From Devosia sp. Root413D1 (GTDB taxonomy: Bacteria; Pseudomonadota; Alphaproteobacteria; Rhizobiales; Devosiaceae): 64,000 bases of DNA. The stretch lies in NCBI RefSeq assembly GCF_001425235.1, contig NZ_LMEA01000001.1, positions 124,001 through 188,000 of the forward strand, given 5' to 3'. This document shows, piece by piece, positions 1 to 9,063 of the stretch. The notes under the pieces are model-generated. The model saw nothing but the letters and a program-made list of their open reading frames with translations. It did no database searches and was not told the DNA's origin. The translations under genes were made by a program, and so were the position numbers. How positions within the stretch are numbered: the first letter of the stretch is position 1; each line of letters starts with the position of its first letter.

Positions 1-41
1 ACTGGAACGGCTTCACCTTTGCGGCAAGCCCCGCTGGATCG

Positions 42-224
42 CTACTGCGAGAGCTTGCCCCTGAGCTCATCGAGCTCGAGGATGCAGCGGTCGATCTCCG
101 ACTTGAGCGACAGCCGTTCCGCCGAACTCATCGGGTTCTTGGTCCCTGGCCGGCTCTGCCCGACAATGTCGCGCAGCGTGGCGATCTCGCGCTTCAGTTT
201 GGCAATCTCGCTCGTCGCTAGCAT
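42..224 (-). CDS. Small charged coiled-coil protein, unknown function
   Basis: The frame encodes 60 residues from the ATG at 224. The sequence is rich in Lys, Arg, Glu and Leu with heptad-like spacing (SEIAKLKREIATLRDI near the N terminus, ELDELRGKL near the C terminus), so a two-helix coiled coil is likely. There is no signal peptide or membrane segment. A longer in-frame version begins upstream at about 377, but its extra residues are low-complexity and basic and look like non-coding sequence. I do not recognise the family. It is a single gene upstream of tRNA-Thr on the same strand. Its reality rests on length, composition and helix pattern only. Confidence 0.45.
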   Translation of the reverse strand: MLATSEIAKLKREIATLRDIVGQSRPGTKNPMSSAERLSLKSEIDRCILELDELRGKLSQ

Positions 225-568
225 CGGGGCTCTCCATGACCGGGCCTTGTCGCCTGCCGGGAGGCCATTAAGCAAGCTGCAATGCTCGATCCGCCTGTGA
301 GCCGGCATCGGGTACGCGCTTGGCATCTTCGCTATCAAAGGCAGTGTCGTCATGAGCTTCCTCGATGCGCATTCCATCGCGTATCAGACGTCGAGCAGCG
401 CTGCCCCGCTCACCCTGGTCGACATTGCAGCCCAAACGAAGCGGTTTGGCGTACTGGTTTCCTGCAGCTCGGGCAGGTGACCTCGCTCAGGGCCAGTCCG
501 GCATAACCGCATAACCCGGCCTCCCGGCGCGAACCGCTGGCTGGAGAGCACTGTGACGATGAAAAGGG
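225..568. other. Gene-free stretch before tRNA-Thr
   Basis: About 340 bases with no convincing reading frame. Several overlapping short frames on both strands have no recognisable domain or good ribosome site. The stretch presumably holds the promoter of the small minus-strand gene at 42-224 and the trailer of the minus-strand tRNA. I saw no clear terminator or repeat. Confidence 0.4.
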
Positions 569-644
569 TGGTGCCGCATGCCGGATTCGAACCAGCGACC
601 CCCTCATTACGAATGAGATGCTCTACCGACTGAGCTAATGCGGC
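569..644 (-). tRNA. tRNA-Thr (anticodon CGT)
   Basis: On the minus strand a full cloverleaf can be folded. The acceptor stem pairs GCCGCAT with ATGCGGC, the anticodon loop TTCGTAA gives anticodon CGT (threonine codon ACG), and the T arm contains GGTTCGAATCC. The terminal CCA is encoded (complement of TGG at 569-571). The gene is 76 nt including CCA. Confidence 0.95.
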
Positions 645-732
645 CTGACCGGCGCGAGCGATGCGCCAGTGCGGGGTCTAATACAAGCGACGCCTGTCAC
701 GCGCAAGTGCGCTGACGCGGCGTTTCGAAGCA

Positions 733-2127
733 TCAGGCCTCGGGCAGCGCCAGCGGCCCGCCCTGCGGCTTTTCCGGTTCGGCTGCCGCCGGCGCCGAAG
801 CGCCCTCGGGCAGCATGGGGGTGGTGGTGCCGGTGCGCGTCGCCACTGCGCTGGTCGGCACCCGCCACTCGAACGCATCGAGCTTGCCGGTCACCGGCGA
901 CAGTGGCTCCCACTCCTCGGCGGTGATGCCGTCGGCGGTCCATACCGGATCGCGCGGCGCCCGCACGGCGCGGTTCAGCCAGTCGCGCGCCTTGCCCTTG
1001 TCGCCCGACTGGCCCCCTTCGATCTCCGCCATCAACAGGCACACCGCCTGCGAGGGGTTGGCGTTGGAGTAGCCGGCCAGCGCCTGCCGCGCCCCGACCC
1101 AGTCGAAGGCATCGATCGAGGCGCGCGCCAAGACCAGCGCGCTCGCCTTGTTGGGGGGCGGGGTATCGATCAGTTCCCCGATGCGTTTCAGCCGCTCGAC
1201 GGCGGAAACGCCCGGCACCGAATTGGCGAACAGCGTCGCGATATCGGGGTGCGAGGTGGCGCGCCACACCCGGCGCAGCAGGCTCATCGCGCGGCGGGCT
1301 TCGTTGCGGTTGGAATAGATGCGGGCTGCGATCAGCGCTGCCGGCACGAAATCCGGCACCAGCTTCAGCGCGGCGAGCGCGTGTTCGAGCGCCGCATGCG
1401 GGTCGGTGCCTTCGGCGAGTTGCGCCCGCGCCGCCTCGACCACCGCCTGGCGGCGGCGCTTGCGGGTCTTTTCCTCGCGCGTCACCGCCTGCTCATCGGC
1501 GATCATCCGGTAGGCATCGTCCCAACGGCCGTTGCGGGTCAAATCGTCGAACACCGCCTCGCGGGCCCATGGCGCCTGCGGCGAGATGTCGATGGCTTTC
1601 TGCGCGAAGGTCAGCGCCGCATCGGGCCGCCCCTGCTGGCGCGCCTGGTCGTAGAGGCCGGAGAGCGCGGCGAGAGCGGTCTTGCGATTGGTGATCAGCG
1701 CCCGGTAGTGCTCGCGGGCCGAATGCATGTCGCCCAGCGCCAGGTCGGCGCGCGCCTCGAGCAGTTGCGCCGCGGCATTGCGCGGCAGGTTGCCGCGCGC
1801 TTCGCGCGCCAGTTGCCGCGCTCGATTGGCGTCGCCGGCCTGCAGCGCGATGAAACCGTCCGACAGCGCCATGTAACCGGCATCCTTGCGCCGTTCGCGC
1901 GATTGCCGGGCGAGGTAATAGGGCGCTGCGATGACACGCTTGACGATGCCCCAGACGAGGATGATCAGCACCACGCCCGCCACCGCGAGGAAGGCAGCGA
2001 CGCCGAGCCGCGGCTGCATGCGGAAATCCAGGAACTCGATGGTGAGCGTCCCGGGCAGGCTGATCAGCCAGGCGATGCCGGCGGTGACCAGGAGGCTGAC
2101 GATGAGCCAGTAGGCGAGCCGGATCAC
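733..2127 (-). CDS. HemY-like heme biosynthesis-associated TPR membrane protein
   Basis: The 464-residue product has two N-terminal membrane helices (about residues 5-25 and 42-64), the HemY_N layout, followed by an Ala-rich helical region with TPR character (for example DGFIALQAGDANRARQLARE). Family members are inner-membrane proteins of uncertain biochemical role found beside hemC/hemD in proteobacteria. They are distinct from the protoporphyrinogen oxidase that shares the name HemY. The start ATG overlaps the stop of the upstream mitofilin-like gene by ATGA (2124-2127), so the two are translationally coupled in the order hemC, hemD, mitofilin-like, this gene. The C-terminal 40 residues are Pro/Ala-rich and probably disordered. 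Confidence 0.85.
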   Translation of the reverse strand: MIRLAYWLIVSLLVTAGIAWLISLPGTLTIEFLDFRMQPRLGVAAFLAVAGVVLIILVWGIVKRVIAAPYYLARQSRERRKDAGYMALSDGFIALQAGDANRARQLAREARGNLPRNAAAQLLEARADLALGDMHSAREHYRALITNRKTALAALSGLYDQARQQGRPDAALTFAQKAIDISPQAPWAREAVFDDLTRNGRWDDAYRMIADEQAVTREEKTRKRRRQAVVEAARAQLAEGTDPHAALEHALAALKLVPDFVPAALIAARIYSNRNEARRAMSLLRRVWRATSHPDIATLFANSVPGVSAVERLKRIGELIDTPPPNKASALVLARASIDAFDWVGARQALAGYSNANPSQAVCLLMAEIEGGQSGDKGKARDWLNRAVRAPRDPVWTADGITAEEWEPLSPVTGKLDAFEWRVPTSAVATRTGTTTPMLPEGASAPAAAEPEKPQGGPLALPEA

Positions 2128-3407
2128 GGAGTGGCCTCCGCCGTCGGCGCCAGCGCCCGGTTGCGCAATTCAGCAACGAAACCCTCGGCCGCGGCGAGCT
2201 TGGTGATATCGCCCCCCGACGGGCCGGCGCCGGCCTGCATCGCCGGCGGCAATTGCGCCAACAGCTCCGCCGCCGCCTTGAAATCATGCCGGCCCACGGC
2301 TGCCTCGAGCCGCGAGACGATCGCCTCGGGCGCATCACCCGCCACTTCGCCAACCGGCCTGAGGGCCAGCAGCCCCTTCATCCATTCGAGCGCATCTTCG
2401 CCCATGTCGCCGGTGCTGACGGCGGCGCGGCCGGCCAGCACGTTGGGCACCGCGGCAGTGAACTGCGCCACCACCACATCGGGCCGGGGCAGACCTTCTG
2501 CCGCCGCGGCTTCGACCGGCCCCGGTACGGCGAGATCGGGCAGCAGCGCCTTGAGGCCGGTGAGCTCGGCGGCGAACGGCCGGCCATTGGCGATGGCGGT
2601 TTCAAGCCCCGTGACCATCAGCGGCAGGCGCACTGCCGGGCCGATATCGGCGCCGCCGAGCGTCTGGTTCTGCGTCGAGATCGCCGTCTGCGTGGCCGAG
2701 ACATCGCCCTTGAGGCCACTGATCGCGCTGTCGGTGGCAACCACCCGCTGGTCGAGCGCCGTCAGTTGGGTGCGAAGCTCGGCGATCCCCGCCTCGATGC
2801 TGCTGATCGTTTCTGCCAGCGCCGTCGCGTCGGCCGAAGAGGCGCCGGCGCCGATCGCCGTCACCCGGTCCTCGAGGCCCTTGAGCTGGGTTTCGAGCGG
2901 CGCCAGGTCGACCGGTTCGGCAGCCGGCACGGCGGCGATCGCCTGCCGCATCTCGGTCAGTCCGCCATCGAGCTGCGCGATGCTGGCGTCGAGGCTGACC
3001 TCTCGGCTCTTCGCGTGCTCTTCGATGGCGGCGAGCCGGGTCTCGATCTCGTTGAGGCTGCTGTCGGTCGCATCGAGCCGCGCCGCGGGATCGGCGATCA
3101 CCGGGCGCTGGTTTGGCAGCGGCAGCCAGTTGCCGAGCCCGTAGACGATCCCCGCGCCGAGCAGCGCACCGGCGACTGCAGCGATGGAGATGGCGCTCCA
3201 CGGCATGGCAAGGCGCGCCTGCGGGCGTGGCGGCGGGGGCGCCGCGCGCACGGGCTCTTCCGCAACAGGGGGTGCCTCGGCCGCGGCTTCTTCCGCCACC
3301 TCGGCCGCCTTGCCGCTCGCCGTCGTCGCGGCGGCCGGCTTCTCGGCCTCCCGCGCCGTGAGCTCGATGACCGGCGGCTTGACGGGCCCCGACTTGCGTT
3401 CAGCCAT
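2124..3407 (-). CDS. Mitofilin-like (COG4223) inner-membrane protein
   Basis: The 427-residue protein starts with a Pro/Ala/Glu-rich cytoplasmic stretch (about 1-68), has one membrane helix (about 70-94), and continues with a long predicted coiled coil (about 105-260) and a compact alpha-helical C-terminal domain. This matches the alphaproteobacterial COG4223 family, which is related to mitochondrial Mic60/mitofilin and encoded in the hem cluster of most alphaproteobacteria. By family analogy it would shape the inner membrane and contact outer-membrane proteins. That role is inferred, not visible here. It lies 27 nt after hemD and overlaps the HemY-like gene by four bases. Confidence 0.82.
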   Translation of the reverse strand: MAERKSGPVKPPVIELTAREAEKPAAATTASGKAAEVAEEAAAEAPPVAEEPVRAAPPPPRPQARLAMPWSAISIAAVAGALLGAGIVYGLGNWLPLPNQRPVIADPAARLDATDSSLNEIETRLAAIEEHAKSREVSLDASIAQLDGGLTEMRQAIAAVPAAEPVDLAPLETQLKGLEDRVTAIGAGASSADATALAETISSIEAGIAELRTQLTALDQRVVATDSAISGLKGDVSATQTAISTQNQTLGGADIGPAVRLPLMVTGLETAIANGRPFAAELTGLKALLPDLAVPGPVEAAAAEGLPRPDVVVAQFTAAVPNVLAGRAAVSTGDMGEDALEWMKGLLALRPVGEVAGDAPEAIVSRLEAAVGRHDFKAAAELLAQLPPAMQAGAGPSGGDITKLAAAEGFVAELRNRALAPTAEATP

Positions 3408-3434
3408 GCGGCAATTCCTTGCTTGTTCCGGTCA

Positions 3435-4157
3435 TCATGGGTTTTGGTCGCGGGCGAACGACAAGGCAAGTCCCATCATTGCCTCCTCGCTGGGATGGTC
3501 ACAGAGCCCGACCCGCACGAAATGGGCATCGAGCAGCGGCGCGGCAACCGCCTCGGACAGGCAAAGCACGCCGAAGCGCGCCCGCACCGGCTTTTCCAGC
3601 CCCCGCTCCGTGAGCCGCACGAAGGTCTGCGCGGTGCGCTTGGAATAGAACAAAGCCGCTTCGATCTCGCCGGCGCTGAGCCGCTCCGCGACGCCATCGG
3701 GCAGTGCCGTTACCGGGTTCATGGCGTAGATTTCGGCGGTGATCACCATGCGCCCGAACGAGGCCAGCGATTTGCCCAGATCCGCCGACATGTCGCGCGC
3801 CGCCGGGTAGAACAGCGGCCCCGTCAGCGGCGCATGCGCCAGGAGCTCCACCAGGTCGGCGAAGGCCCCGTCGGCGCTGGTCACTGTCGCGAACCCCATG
3901 TCGCGCGCCAGCGCGGCCGTGCGGTTGCCCACTGCGTAGACCGGAAGTTGATGGTACCGAGCGAGCACGCCGCGCTCGTCCAGCGCGCGCAGCGCATTGG
4001 CGCTGGTCAGCACCAGGCCCGCAAAGCCCTTCGGCTCGGGCAGGCTCACCTCGAGTGTCTGGTGCACCAGCAATGGACACGGCACGCCCTCGATCCCGAG
4101 CGCACCGAGCCTTGCGGCGGTATCGCTCGCGTCGGGGTCTGGCCGGGTCACGAGCAT
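3435..4157 (-). CDS. hemD: Uroporphyrinogen-III synthase
   Basis: The 240-residue protein begins MLVTRPDPDASDTAARL, the usual HemD opening, and contains the two-lobed Rossmann-like pattern of the family (LVLTSANALRAL near residue 60, LFYPAARDMSADL near 125). HemD closes and inverts ring D of hydroxymethylbilane to give uroporphyrinogen III in the cytoplasm. The ATG at 4157 is chosen because the longer frame only adds sequence overlapping hemC. hemC ends 13 nt upstream on the same strand, so the product of HemC is handed to the next gene of the operon. HemD sequences are weakly conserved, but context makes the call firm. Confidence 0.9.
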   Translation of the reverse strand: MLVTRPDPDASDTAARLGALGIEGVPCPLLVHQTLEVSLPEPKGFAGLVLTSANALRALDERGVLARYHQLPVYAVGNRTAALARDMGFATVTSADGAFADLVELLAHAPLTGPLFYPAARDMSADLGKSLASFGRMVITAEIYAMNPVTALPDGVAERLSAGEIEAALFYSKRTAQTFVRLTERGLEKPVRARFGVLCLSEAVAAPLLDAHFVRVGLCDHPSEEAMMGLALSFARDQNP

Positions 4158-4170
4158 TTTCAAGTCGAGC

Positions 4171-5106
4171 CTATCCTTTGAACTGCCGCTGGAACTCCGG
4201 CCCTGCCTGCTCCAGCAACGTCGCACCCAGTTGCGTTCCGAGTTTGGCGGCATCCGCTGCCGCACCTTCAACCGCGCCGCGATAGAATTCATGGCCGTCC
4301 GGGCTGAGGATTTCGGCGGTCAACCTGCACCAAACCCCATTCAATTCGGTAAACGCCCCGATCGGCGTTCGACACGAACCATCGAGCGTCGCGAGCAGCG
4401 CCCGCTCGGCTGCGATGGTGGTGGCGGTCGGCAAGTGGTTCAGCACGCCGACCAGTTCGGCGGTCCGCGCATCGGCTTCGCGAATCTCGATGCCGATGGC
4501 GCCCTGCGCCGGCGCCGGCAGGAACTCCGTGGGGTCGAGATAGGCGGTGATCTTGTCCTGCTTACCCAGCCGGTTGAGACCCGCCACCGCCAGCAGCGTC
4601 GCATCCGCCACCCCGGCTTCGAGCTTCGCTAGCCGCGTATCGACATTGCCGCGGAACTGCACCACCTCGAGGTCCGGCCGCACCCGCAGCATCTGCGCCG
4701 CCCGGCGGATCGAGGACGAGCCGAGCTTTGCCCCCTCGGGCAGCGCATCGACGCTGCCATAGTGCAGCGAGACGAAGGCGTCGCGCACATCCTCACGCTC
4801 GAGGAACGCCGCCAGCACCATGCCATCGGGCAACCACGACGCCAGATCCTTGCTCGAATGCACCCCGAGATCGACCTCGCCGGCGGCGAGCGCCGCCTCG
4901 ATCTCGCGCGAGAACAGCCCCTTGCCGCCGGCTTCGCTGAGCGGCCGGTCGGTGAGCCTGTCACCGCTGGTGCTGATGACGCGGATCTCGATGCGCTCGA
5001 GCGCCACGCCATGTGCTTCGGCCAGCAGCCGCTGCGTCAGCTGCGCCTGGGCCAGCGCCAGCATGGAGCCCCGGGTACCGATGCGGAGGAACGGCGCCGA
5101 TTGCAT
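4171..5106 (-). CDS. hemC: Hydroxymethylbilane synthase (porphobilinogen deaminase)
   Basis: The 311-residue protein joins four porphobilinogen units into hydroxymethylbilane. The N-terminal motif LRIGTRGSMLALAQAQ, the SSKDLA segment and the cofactor-binding cysteine in LDGSCRTPIGAF (Cys about 245) are all present, and the length is normal. It is the first gene of a minus-strand operon continuing into hemD, the mitofilin-like gene and the HemY-like gene. It is transcribed divergently from tsaD across about 70 nt, which must hold both promoters. Confidence 0.96.
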   Translation of the reverse strand: MQSAPFLRIGTRGSMLALAQAQLTQRLLAEAHGVALERIEIRVISTSGDRLTDRPLSEAGGKGLFSREIEAALAAGEVDLGVHSSKDLASWLPDGMVLAAFLEREDVRDAFVSLHYGSVDALPEGAKLGSSSIRRAAQMLRVRPDLEVVQFRGNVDTRLAKLEAGVADATLLAVAGLNRLGKQDKITAYLDPTEFLPAPAQGAIGIEIREADARTAELVGVLNHLPTATTIAAERALLATLDGSCRTPIGAFTELNGVWCRLTAEILSPDGHEFYRGAVEGAAADAAKLGTQLGATLLEQAGPEFQRQFKG

Positions 5107-5176
5107 TTCAGTTCATACCTATTGTAGGCCAAAGCCGGGCTGGGCTTACCCCTTAGACAGGTAACGGACAAGTTTG

Positions 5177-6235
5177 ATGAGAGTGCTCGGCATCGAAACC
5201 AGCTGCGACGAAACCGCCGCCTCGATCGTCGAGCGCGATGCCAGCGGGCATGCGACCATTCTATCGAACATCGTGCGCAGCCAGCTCGAGGAGCACGCGC
5301 CCTATGGCGGCGTGGTGCCCGAACTGGCGGCGCGCGCCCATGTCAGCCACCTCGATCACATCATCGCACGCGCCGCGGCAAGCGCCGGGATCAAGCTAAG
5401 CGAGGTCGACGCCGTCGCCGCCACCGCCGGCCCCGGCTTGATCGGCGGCGTGCTGGTTGGCCTCACCACCGCCAAGGCGATCGCCGCGGCGCTCGGCAAG
5501 CCACTGATCGCGGTGAACCACCTCGAGGCGCATGCGCTCACCGCCCGGCTAACCGACGGCATCGCCTTCCCTTACCTGATGCTGCTGGTTTCGGGCGGGC
5601 ACAGCCAGTTCGTGCTGGTGCGCGGGGTCGGCGACTATGAGCGCTGGGGCACCACCATCGACGACGCGCTGGGCGAAGCCTTCGACAAGGTGGCCAAGCT
5701 CCTCGGGCTCGGCAATCCGGGCGGGCCGGAAGTAGAGAAGCTGGCGGTGCACGGCGACCCGCGCCGCTTCAATTTCCCCAAACCGCTGCTCAAGGAAGAT
5801 CGGCTCGACTTCTCCTTCTCCGGTTTGAAGACCGCCGTGCGCCTCGCCGCCGAGCAGCAGGCGCCGCTGACCGACCAGGACGTCGCCGATATCTGCGCCA
5901 GCTTCCAGCGCACCGTGGCCGAAATCGTCGCCGTTCGCGCCCGCTCGGCGCTCGAAAAATACGCCGCCGAGCTCCCCGGCCAGCCGCTTCGGCTGGTCGT
6001 TGCCGGCGGGGTCGCCGCCAACCAGGCGATCGGCGCGGCCCTGCGCGAGGCGGCCGACAAGGCCGGCGCCGTGCTGATCATCCCGCCGATCCCGCTCTGC
6101 ACCGATAATGGTGCCATGGTCGCCTGGGCCGGGGCCGAACGGCTGGCGCTCGGCGCCGCCGATCCGCTCGATGTCGCCGCTAAGGCGCGCTGGCCGCTCG
6201 ACAGCGCCGATATGGGGCTCAACCATGGCGCTTGA
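5177..6235 (+). CDS. tsaD: tRNA N6-adenosine threonylcarbamoyltransferase
   Basis: The 352-residue protein transfers threonylcarbamoyl to A37 of ANN-decoding tRNAs. It begins [19 protein letters not shown], the Kae1/TsaD signature. It carries the metal-binding HxxxH motif in NHLEAH (His about 115 and 119), the glycine-rich VSGGHSQ loop and the C-terminal [12 protein letters not shown] motif. The ATG at 5177 is preferred to the TTG one codon upstream. It overlaps gpsA by 11 nt, and a tsaD-gpsA-yciI-EVE operon divergent from hemC is a common alphaproteobacterial arrangement. Confidence 0.97.
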   Translation: MRVLGIETSCDETAASIVERDASGHATILSNIVRSQLEEHAPYGGVVPELAARAHVSHLDHIIARAAASAGIKLSEVDAVAATAGPGLIGGVLVGLTTAKAIAAALGKPLIAVNHLEAHALTARLTDGIAFPYLMLLVSGGHSQFVLVRGVGDYERWGTTIDDALGEAFDKVAKLLGLGNPGGPEVEKLAVHGDPRRFNFPKPLLKEDRLDFSFSGLKTAVRLAAEQQAPLTDQDVADICASFQRTVAEIVAVRARSALEKYAAELPGQPLRLVVAGGVAANQAIGAALREAADKAGAVLIIPPIPLCTDNGAMVAWAGAERLALGAADPLDVAAKARWPLDSADMGLNHGA

Positions 6236-7190
6236 ACGCGTCGCCGTCGTCGGCGCTGGCGCCTGGGGCACCGCGCTGGCGCAAGCCGCCGCTATCGCCG
6301 GGCGCAGCGTGACGCTGGTCGGCCGCGACCCCACGGCGATCGACGACATCAACCGCAACCGCCGCAACAGCGCGCACCTGGGCAACCAACTGCTGTCGGA
6401 CCGCATCACCGGCGCGCTGGCGCTGCCGGACGTCGACCTCGTCATCGTCGCCGTACCGGCGCAGGCGAGCCGCGCCGCGCTCAAGCCGATCGCCGCGGCC
6501 TTGGCGCACCTGCCGGTGGTACTGACCGCCAAGGGGCTTGAGCACGGCTCACTGAAGCGGCAGAGCGAAGTGCTCGCCGACGTCTCCCCCACCGCCATTC
6601 CCTATGTGCTGAGCGGCCCGAGCTTTGCCGCCGATGTCGCGGCCGGACGGCCCACCGCCGTCACCCTCGCCGGCGACGACCCCAGGGGGACCTCGGAGGT
6701 CGCCGCTGCGCTCGCCGGCCCGACCTTCCGGCTCTACGCCGCCGACGACCGGCTCGGCGTCGAGCTGGCCGGCGCGCTGAAGAACGTTTACGCGCTCGGC
6801 TGTGGCGCCGTCGACGGCGCCGGGCTCGGCGCTTCGGCCCGCTCGGCGCTGCTCGCCCGCGCCTTCGCCGAACTGACCCGCCTCGTCGTCCGCATGGGTG
6901 GCAGCGCCTCGACCCTCACCGGCCTCGCAGGCCTCGGCGACCTGACGCTGAGCTGCACCTCGACCCAGTCGCGCAACTACCGCTATGGCGTGAGCCTCGG
7001 CCGCGGCGAGAGCCCCGGCACCGACCTCGCCGAGGGGGCGCTCACCGCCCCGGTGGCTAAGCAACTGGCCGACCAACTGCTGATCGACGCCCCGCTCATC
7101 GATGCGGTAAACCTGCTGCTCGGCGGCACCACCACCATTGCAGATATCGTAGCCGGCCTCATGTCGCGGCCGCTCAAACGGGAGGAATGA
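6225..7190 (+). CDS. gpsA: Glycerol-3-phosphate dehydrogenase (NAD(P)+)
   Basis: The 321-residue protein makes sn-glycerol 3-phosphate from dihydroxyacetone phosphate for phospholipid synthesis. The Rossmann motif [15 protein letters not shown] is at the N terminus. The segment [18 protein letters not shown] and the catalytic lysine region in [15 protein letters not shown] are typical of GpsA. The ATG at 6225 gives the family's normal length; the longer in-frame extension overlaps tsaD coding sequence and lacks similarity. The stop overlaps the yciI start by four bases (ATGA), indicating translational coupling. Confidence 0.96.
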   Translation: MALERVAVVGAGAWGTALAQAAAIAGRSVTLVGRDPTAIDDINRNRRNSAHLGNQLLSDRITGALALPDVDLVIVAVPAQASRAALKPIAAALAHLPVVLTAKGLEHGSLKRQSEVLADVSPTAIPYVLSGPSFAADVAAGRPTAVTLAGDDPRGTSEVAAALAGPTFRLYAADDRLGVELAGALKNVYALGCGAVDGAGLGASARSALLARAFAELTRLVVRMGGSASTLTGLAGLGDLTLSCTSTQSRNYRYGVSLGRGESPGTDLAEGALTAPVAKQLADQLLIDAPLIDAVNLLLGGTTTIADIVAGLMSRPLKREE

Positions 7191-7480
7191 CTTTGCTTTA
7201 TGCCTTGATCGCGCATGACCGGCCCAACGGCCTCGCCCGCCGCCAGGAAGTGCGCCCCGAACATTTGAAGCATCTCGATAGCCTCGGCAGCCGCCTGGTG
7301 CTGGCCGGCCCGTTCCTCGACGACAATGGCGACATGACCGGCTCGATCGTGGTGATCGAAGCCGAGAACCTCGAAGAGGCGCAGGCAACCTTCAGCCACG
7401 ACCCGTTCGTGGTGAAGGGCGTGTTCGATCAGATCACCATCAAGCGCTGGCACCTCGGGATCAACAACACCAACAAGTGA
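7187..7480 (+). CDS. YciI family protein
   Basis: The 97-residue protein has the YciI/YCII ferredoxin-like fold pattern: LLYALIAHDRPNGLARRQ, then the conserved HLKHLDSLG, LVLAGPF and HDPFVVKGVF motifs with the conserved His/Asp pair. YciI members are small dimeric proteins, and some act as dehydrochlorinase-like enzymes. The substrate of this lineage is not known. It is coupled to gpsA by a four-base overlap and followed seven bases later by the EVE-domain gene, in a conserved order. Confidence 0.88.
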   Translation: MTLLYALIAHDRPNGLARRQEVRPEHLKHLDSLGSRLVLAGPFLDDNGDMTGSIVVIEAENLEEAQATFSHDPFVVKGVFDQITIKRWHLGINNTNK

Positions 7481-7487
7481 GGCGGCG

Positions 7488-7913
7488 ATGGCCTACTGGC
7501 TGATGAAATCGGAACCCGACGTCAATTCCTACGATGACGTGGTGGCGCGCGGCGTTCCCGAGGAGTGGCACAGCGTGCGCAACTATACCGCGCGCAACAA
7601 CATGAAGGCGATGAAGCTCGGCGACGAGGCGTTCTTCTACCACTCCAACATCGGCAAGGAGATCGTCGGCATCATCAAGGTGGTGGCGCTGGCCCACCCC
7701 GATTCCACCGCCGAGCCGAACGAGAAGGGCAACATCGTCTGGGAGTGCGTCGACGTGCTGCCGGTGAAGAAACTGCCCAAGCCGGTGACACTCGAGACCA
7801 TCAAGAAGACCCCGGAGCTCGCCAACATGGCGCTGGTGAAGCTCTCCCGCCTTTCCGTCGGCCCCGTCACCGAGGCCGAGTGGAAGCTGATCTGCAAGAT
7901 GGGTGGGCTGTAA
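7488..7913 (+). CDS. EVE domain-containing protein
   Basis: The 141-residue product begins MAYWLMKSEPDVNSYDDV and contains RNYTARNNMKAMKLGDEAFFYHSN, the hallmark of the EVE (thymocyte nuclear protein 1/PUA-like) fold. EVE domains bind modified bases in DNA or RNA in characterised relatives. The ligand of this stand-alone form is unknown. The ATG at 7488 follows the yciI stop closely, so it ends the tsaD-gpsA-yciI-EVE operon. A tight hairpin follows at 7930-7947. Confidence 0.92.
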   Translation: MAYWLMKSEPDVNSYDDVVARGVPEEWHSVRNYTARNNMKAMKLGDEAFFYHSNIGKEIVGIIKVVALAHPDSTAEPNEKGNIVWECVDVLPVKKLPKPVTLETIKKTPELANMALVKLSRLSVGPVTEAEWKLICKMGGL

Positions 7914-7929
7914 GCACCGGGTGTAGGGG

Positions 7930-7947
7930 TGGCCAGTGCGCTGGCCA
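7930..7947. terminator. Hairpin after the EVE gene, possible terminator
   Basis: TGGCCAG and CTGGCCA form a perfect 7-bp stem with a TGCG loop, 17 nt after the EVE stop codon. No run of T follows, so factor-independent termination is doubtful. The position fits the end of the operon. Confidence 0.35.
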
Positions 7948-8010
7948 TCTCCCCAAATCCCCCAAATCGCCGTAAGTTCGGGTTCCGCACTAAGCGGAGG
8001 GGGATCGATC

Positions 8011-8436
8011 ATGCATTTCGCCGTCAATTGGCTGGCCGTCGTCGTTGCCGCCGTCGCTAGCATGGGGTTTGGCGCCATCTGGTACAACGTGCTCGGCAAG
8101 CAATGGCTGAGCGCCATCGGCAAGACTCGCGAACAACTCAACCCCGCCGACTGGACGCCCTTCGCCTGGGGCTTTGCGGTGCAGCTGGTGATGGCCTACT
8201 TCATCGCGCTGATCACCCCGGCGCTGTTTGGCTCGACCGATGTGTGGAACGGCATTCTCGCCGGCGTGCACATGTGGGCCGGCTTCGTGCTCACCTTCCT
8301 GATCCTCAACCACCGCTACCAGGGCCTGCCCTGGCGGCTGACCGCCATCGATGGCGGCTATGGCCTCGCCGTGCTGGTGATCCAGGGTATCGTCATCGGC
8401 CTGTTCGGCGGCGGCGCGATGCCGGCGGCAGCCTAG
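8011..8436 (+). CDS. DUF1761 family membrane protein
   Basis: The 141-residue protein has four predicted membrane helices (about residues 5-25, 52-75, 82-103 and 115-137) and the DUF1761 motif GFGAIWYNVLGKQWL near the N terminus. The function of the family is unknown. The ATG at 8011 is preceded by a GGAGGGGG ribosome site nine bases upstream, which rules out the longer frame. Its stop codon overlaps the stop of the convergent PIN toxin gene. Confidence 0.85.
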   Translation: MHFAVNWLAVVVAAVASMGFGAIWYNVLGKQWLSAIGKTREQLNPADWTPFAWGFAVQLVMAYFIALITPALFGSTDVWNGILAGVHMWAGFVLTFLILNHRYQGLPWRLTAIDGGYGLAVLVIQGIVIGLFGGGAMPAAA

Positions 8437-8831
8437 CGGAACGGATTGACGATACGCAGGCGGCCGGCGATCAGCTGGCCGTGCTGCATATCTTCGGAGT
8501 AGAGCGTGGTGCAGCCGGCCTCGAGGGCCGACGCGATGATCGTTGCGTCATAGACGTGGAAAGCATGACGTTCGGCCAACTGGATGGCGGCCTCGTGCGT
8601 TGCAAGGTCGACCGAGCGGACGTCAAGGAAGCTGCGGATCAGCTGCAGCGTCTCCCTCGTTCGAGCCCAGTCATAGCCAAGCCGACGCGTCGCGACATTG
8701 GCGAACTCGTTGAGAACCTGAACGCTGGCGACACAACCCGCTGCCAGGATGCGAGCGGCGATCGGCGATCGCGCCTCCTGATCCTCCGCAAAGTAGACGA
8801 GAATGTTTGTATCGACGAAGTCAGCGCTCAT
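8433..8831 (-). CDS. PIN-domain ribonuclease toxin (VapC-like)
   Basis: The 132-residue product starts with FVDTNILVYFAED, the acidic PIN opening with the first catalytic Asp. It keeps the Glu in VLNEFANV and the Asp pair in VYDATIIASAL, and ends with LYSEDMQHGQ, so all four acidic positions of a metal-dependent PIN nuclease are visible. Such toxins cleave RNA, often tRNA. The start overlaps the upstream antitoxin by 11 nt, as in most toxin-antitoxin operons. The target is not predictable from sequence. Confidence 0.9.
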   Translation of the reverse strand: MSADFVDTNILVYFAEDQEARSPIAARILAAGCVASVQVLNEFANVATRRLGYDWARTRETLQLIRSFLDVRSVDLATHEAAIQLAERHAFHVYDATIIASALEAGCTTLYSEDMQHGQLIAGRLRIVNPFR

Positions 8832-9054
8832 TGGCTTCGTCGCGATTGAACTTGAAATCGGCTGGCAGTGTGCCGCGCATCAGTTCACGCAACCGCCGAA
8901 GCCTTTCCTCGGGACTTGCCTGTCGGATCACATCGAACTGCAGTCCCTCCACTGGCCTCAGCTCGATCTCATCGCCCTCCTTGAGATTCAGGCTGTCTAC
9001 CACGTCCGTGGGGATGCGAACCGCCAAGCTGTTTCCCCATTTCGAGACCTTCAT
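8821..9054 (-). CDS. AbrB/MazE-type antitoxin
   Basis: The 77-residue product begins MKVSKWGNSLAVRIPTDVV, a classic SpoVT/AbrB swapped-hairpin DNA-binding domain. The C-terminal half (EERLRRLRELMRG) is charged and probably binds the toxin. The ATG at 9054 has a GGAG seven bases upstream; in-frame ATGs at 9066 and further out are possible but fall in the operator. Antitoxins of this type neutralise the PIN nuclease and repress their own promoter. A perfect inverted repeat lies directly upstream. Confidence 0.88.
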   Translation of the reverse strand: MKVSKWGNSLAVRIPTDVVDSLNLKEGDEIELRPVEGLQFDVIRQASPEERLRRLRELMRGTLPADFKFNRDEANER

Positions 9055-9063
9055 CCGGAACTC

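Noticed and set aside
42-377. Longer form of the first small protein (111 residues)
   Set aside because: The extra N-terminal residues are basic and irregular and the coiled coil begins after the ATG at 224.
5174-5176. TTG as the start of tsaD
   Set aside because: ATG follows immediately at 5177 and gives the standard TsaD N terminus.
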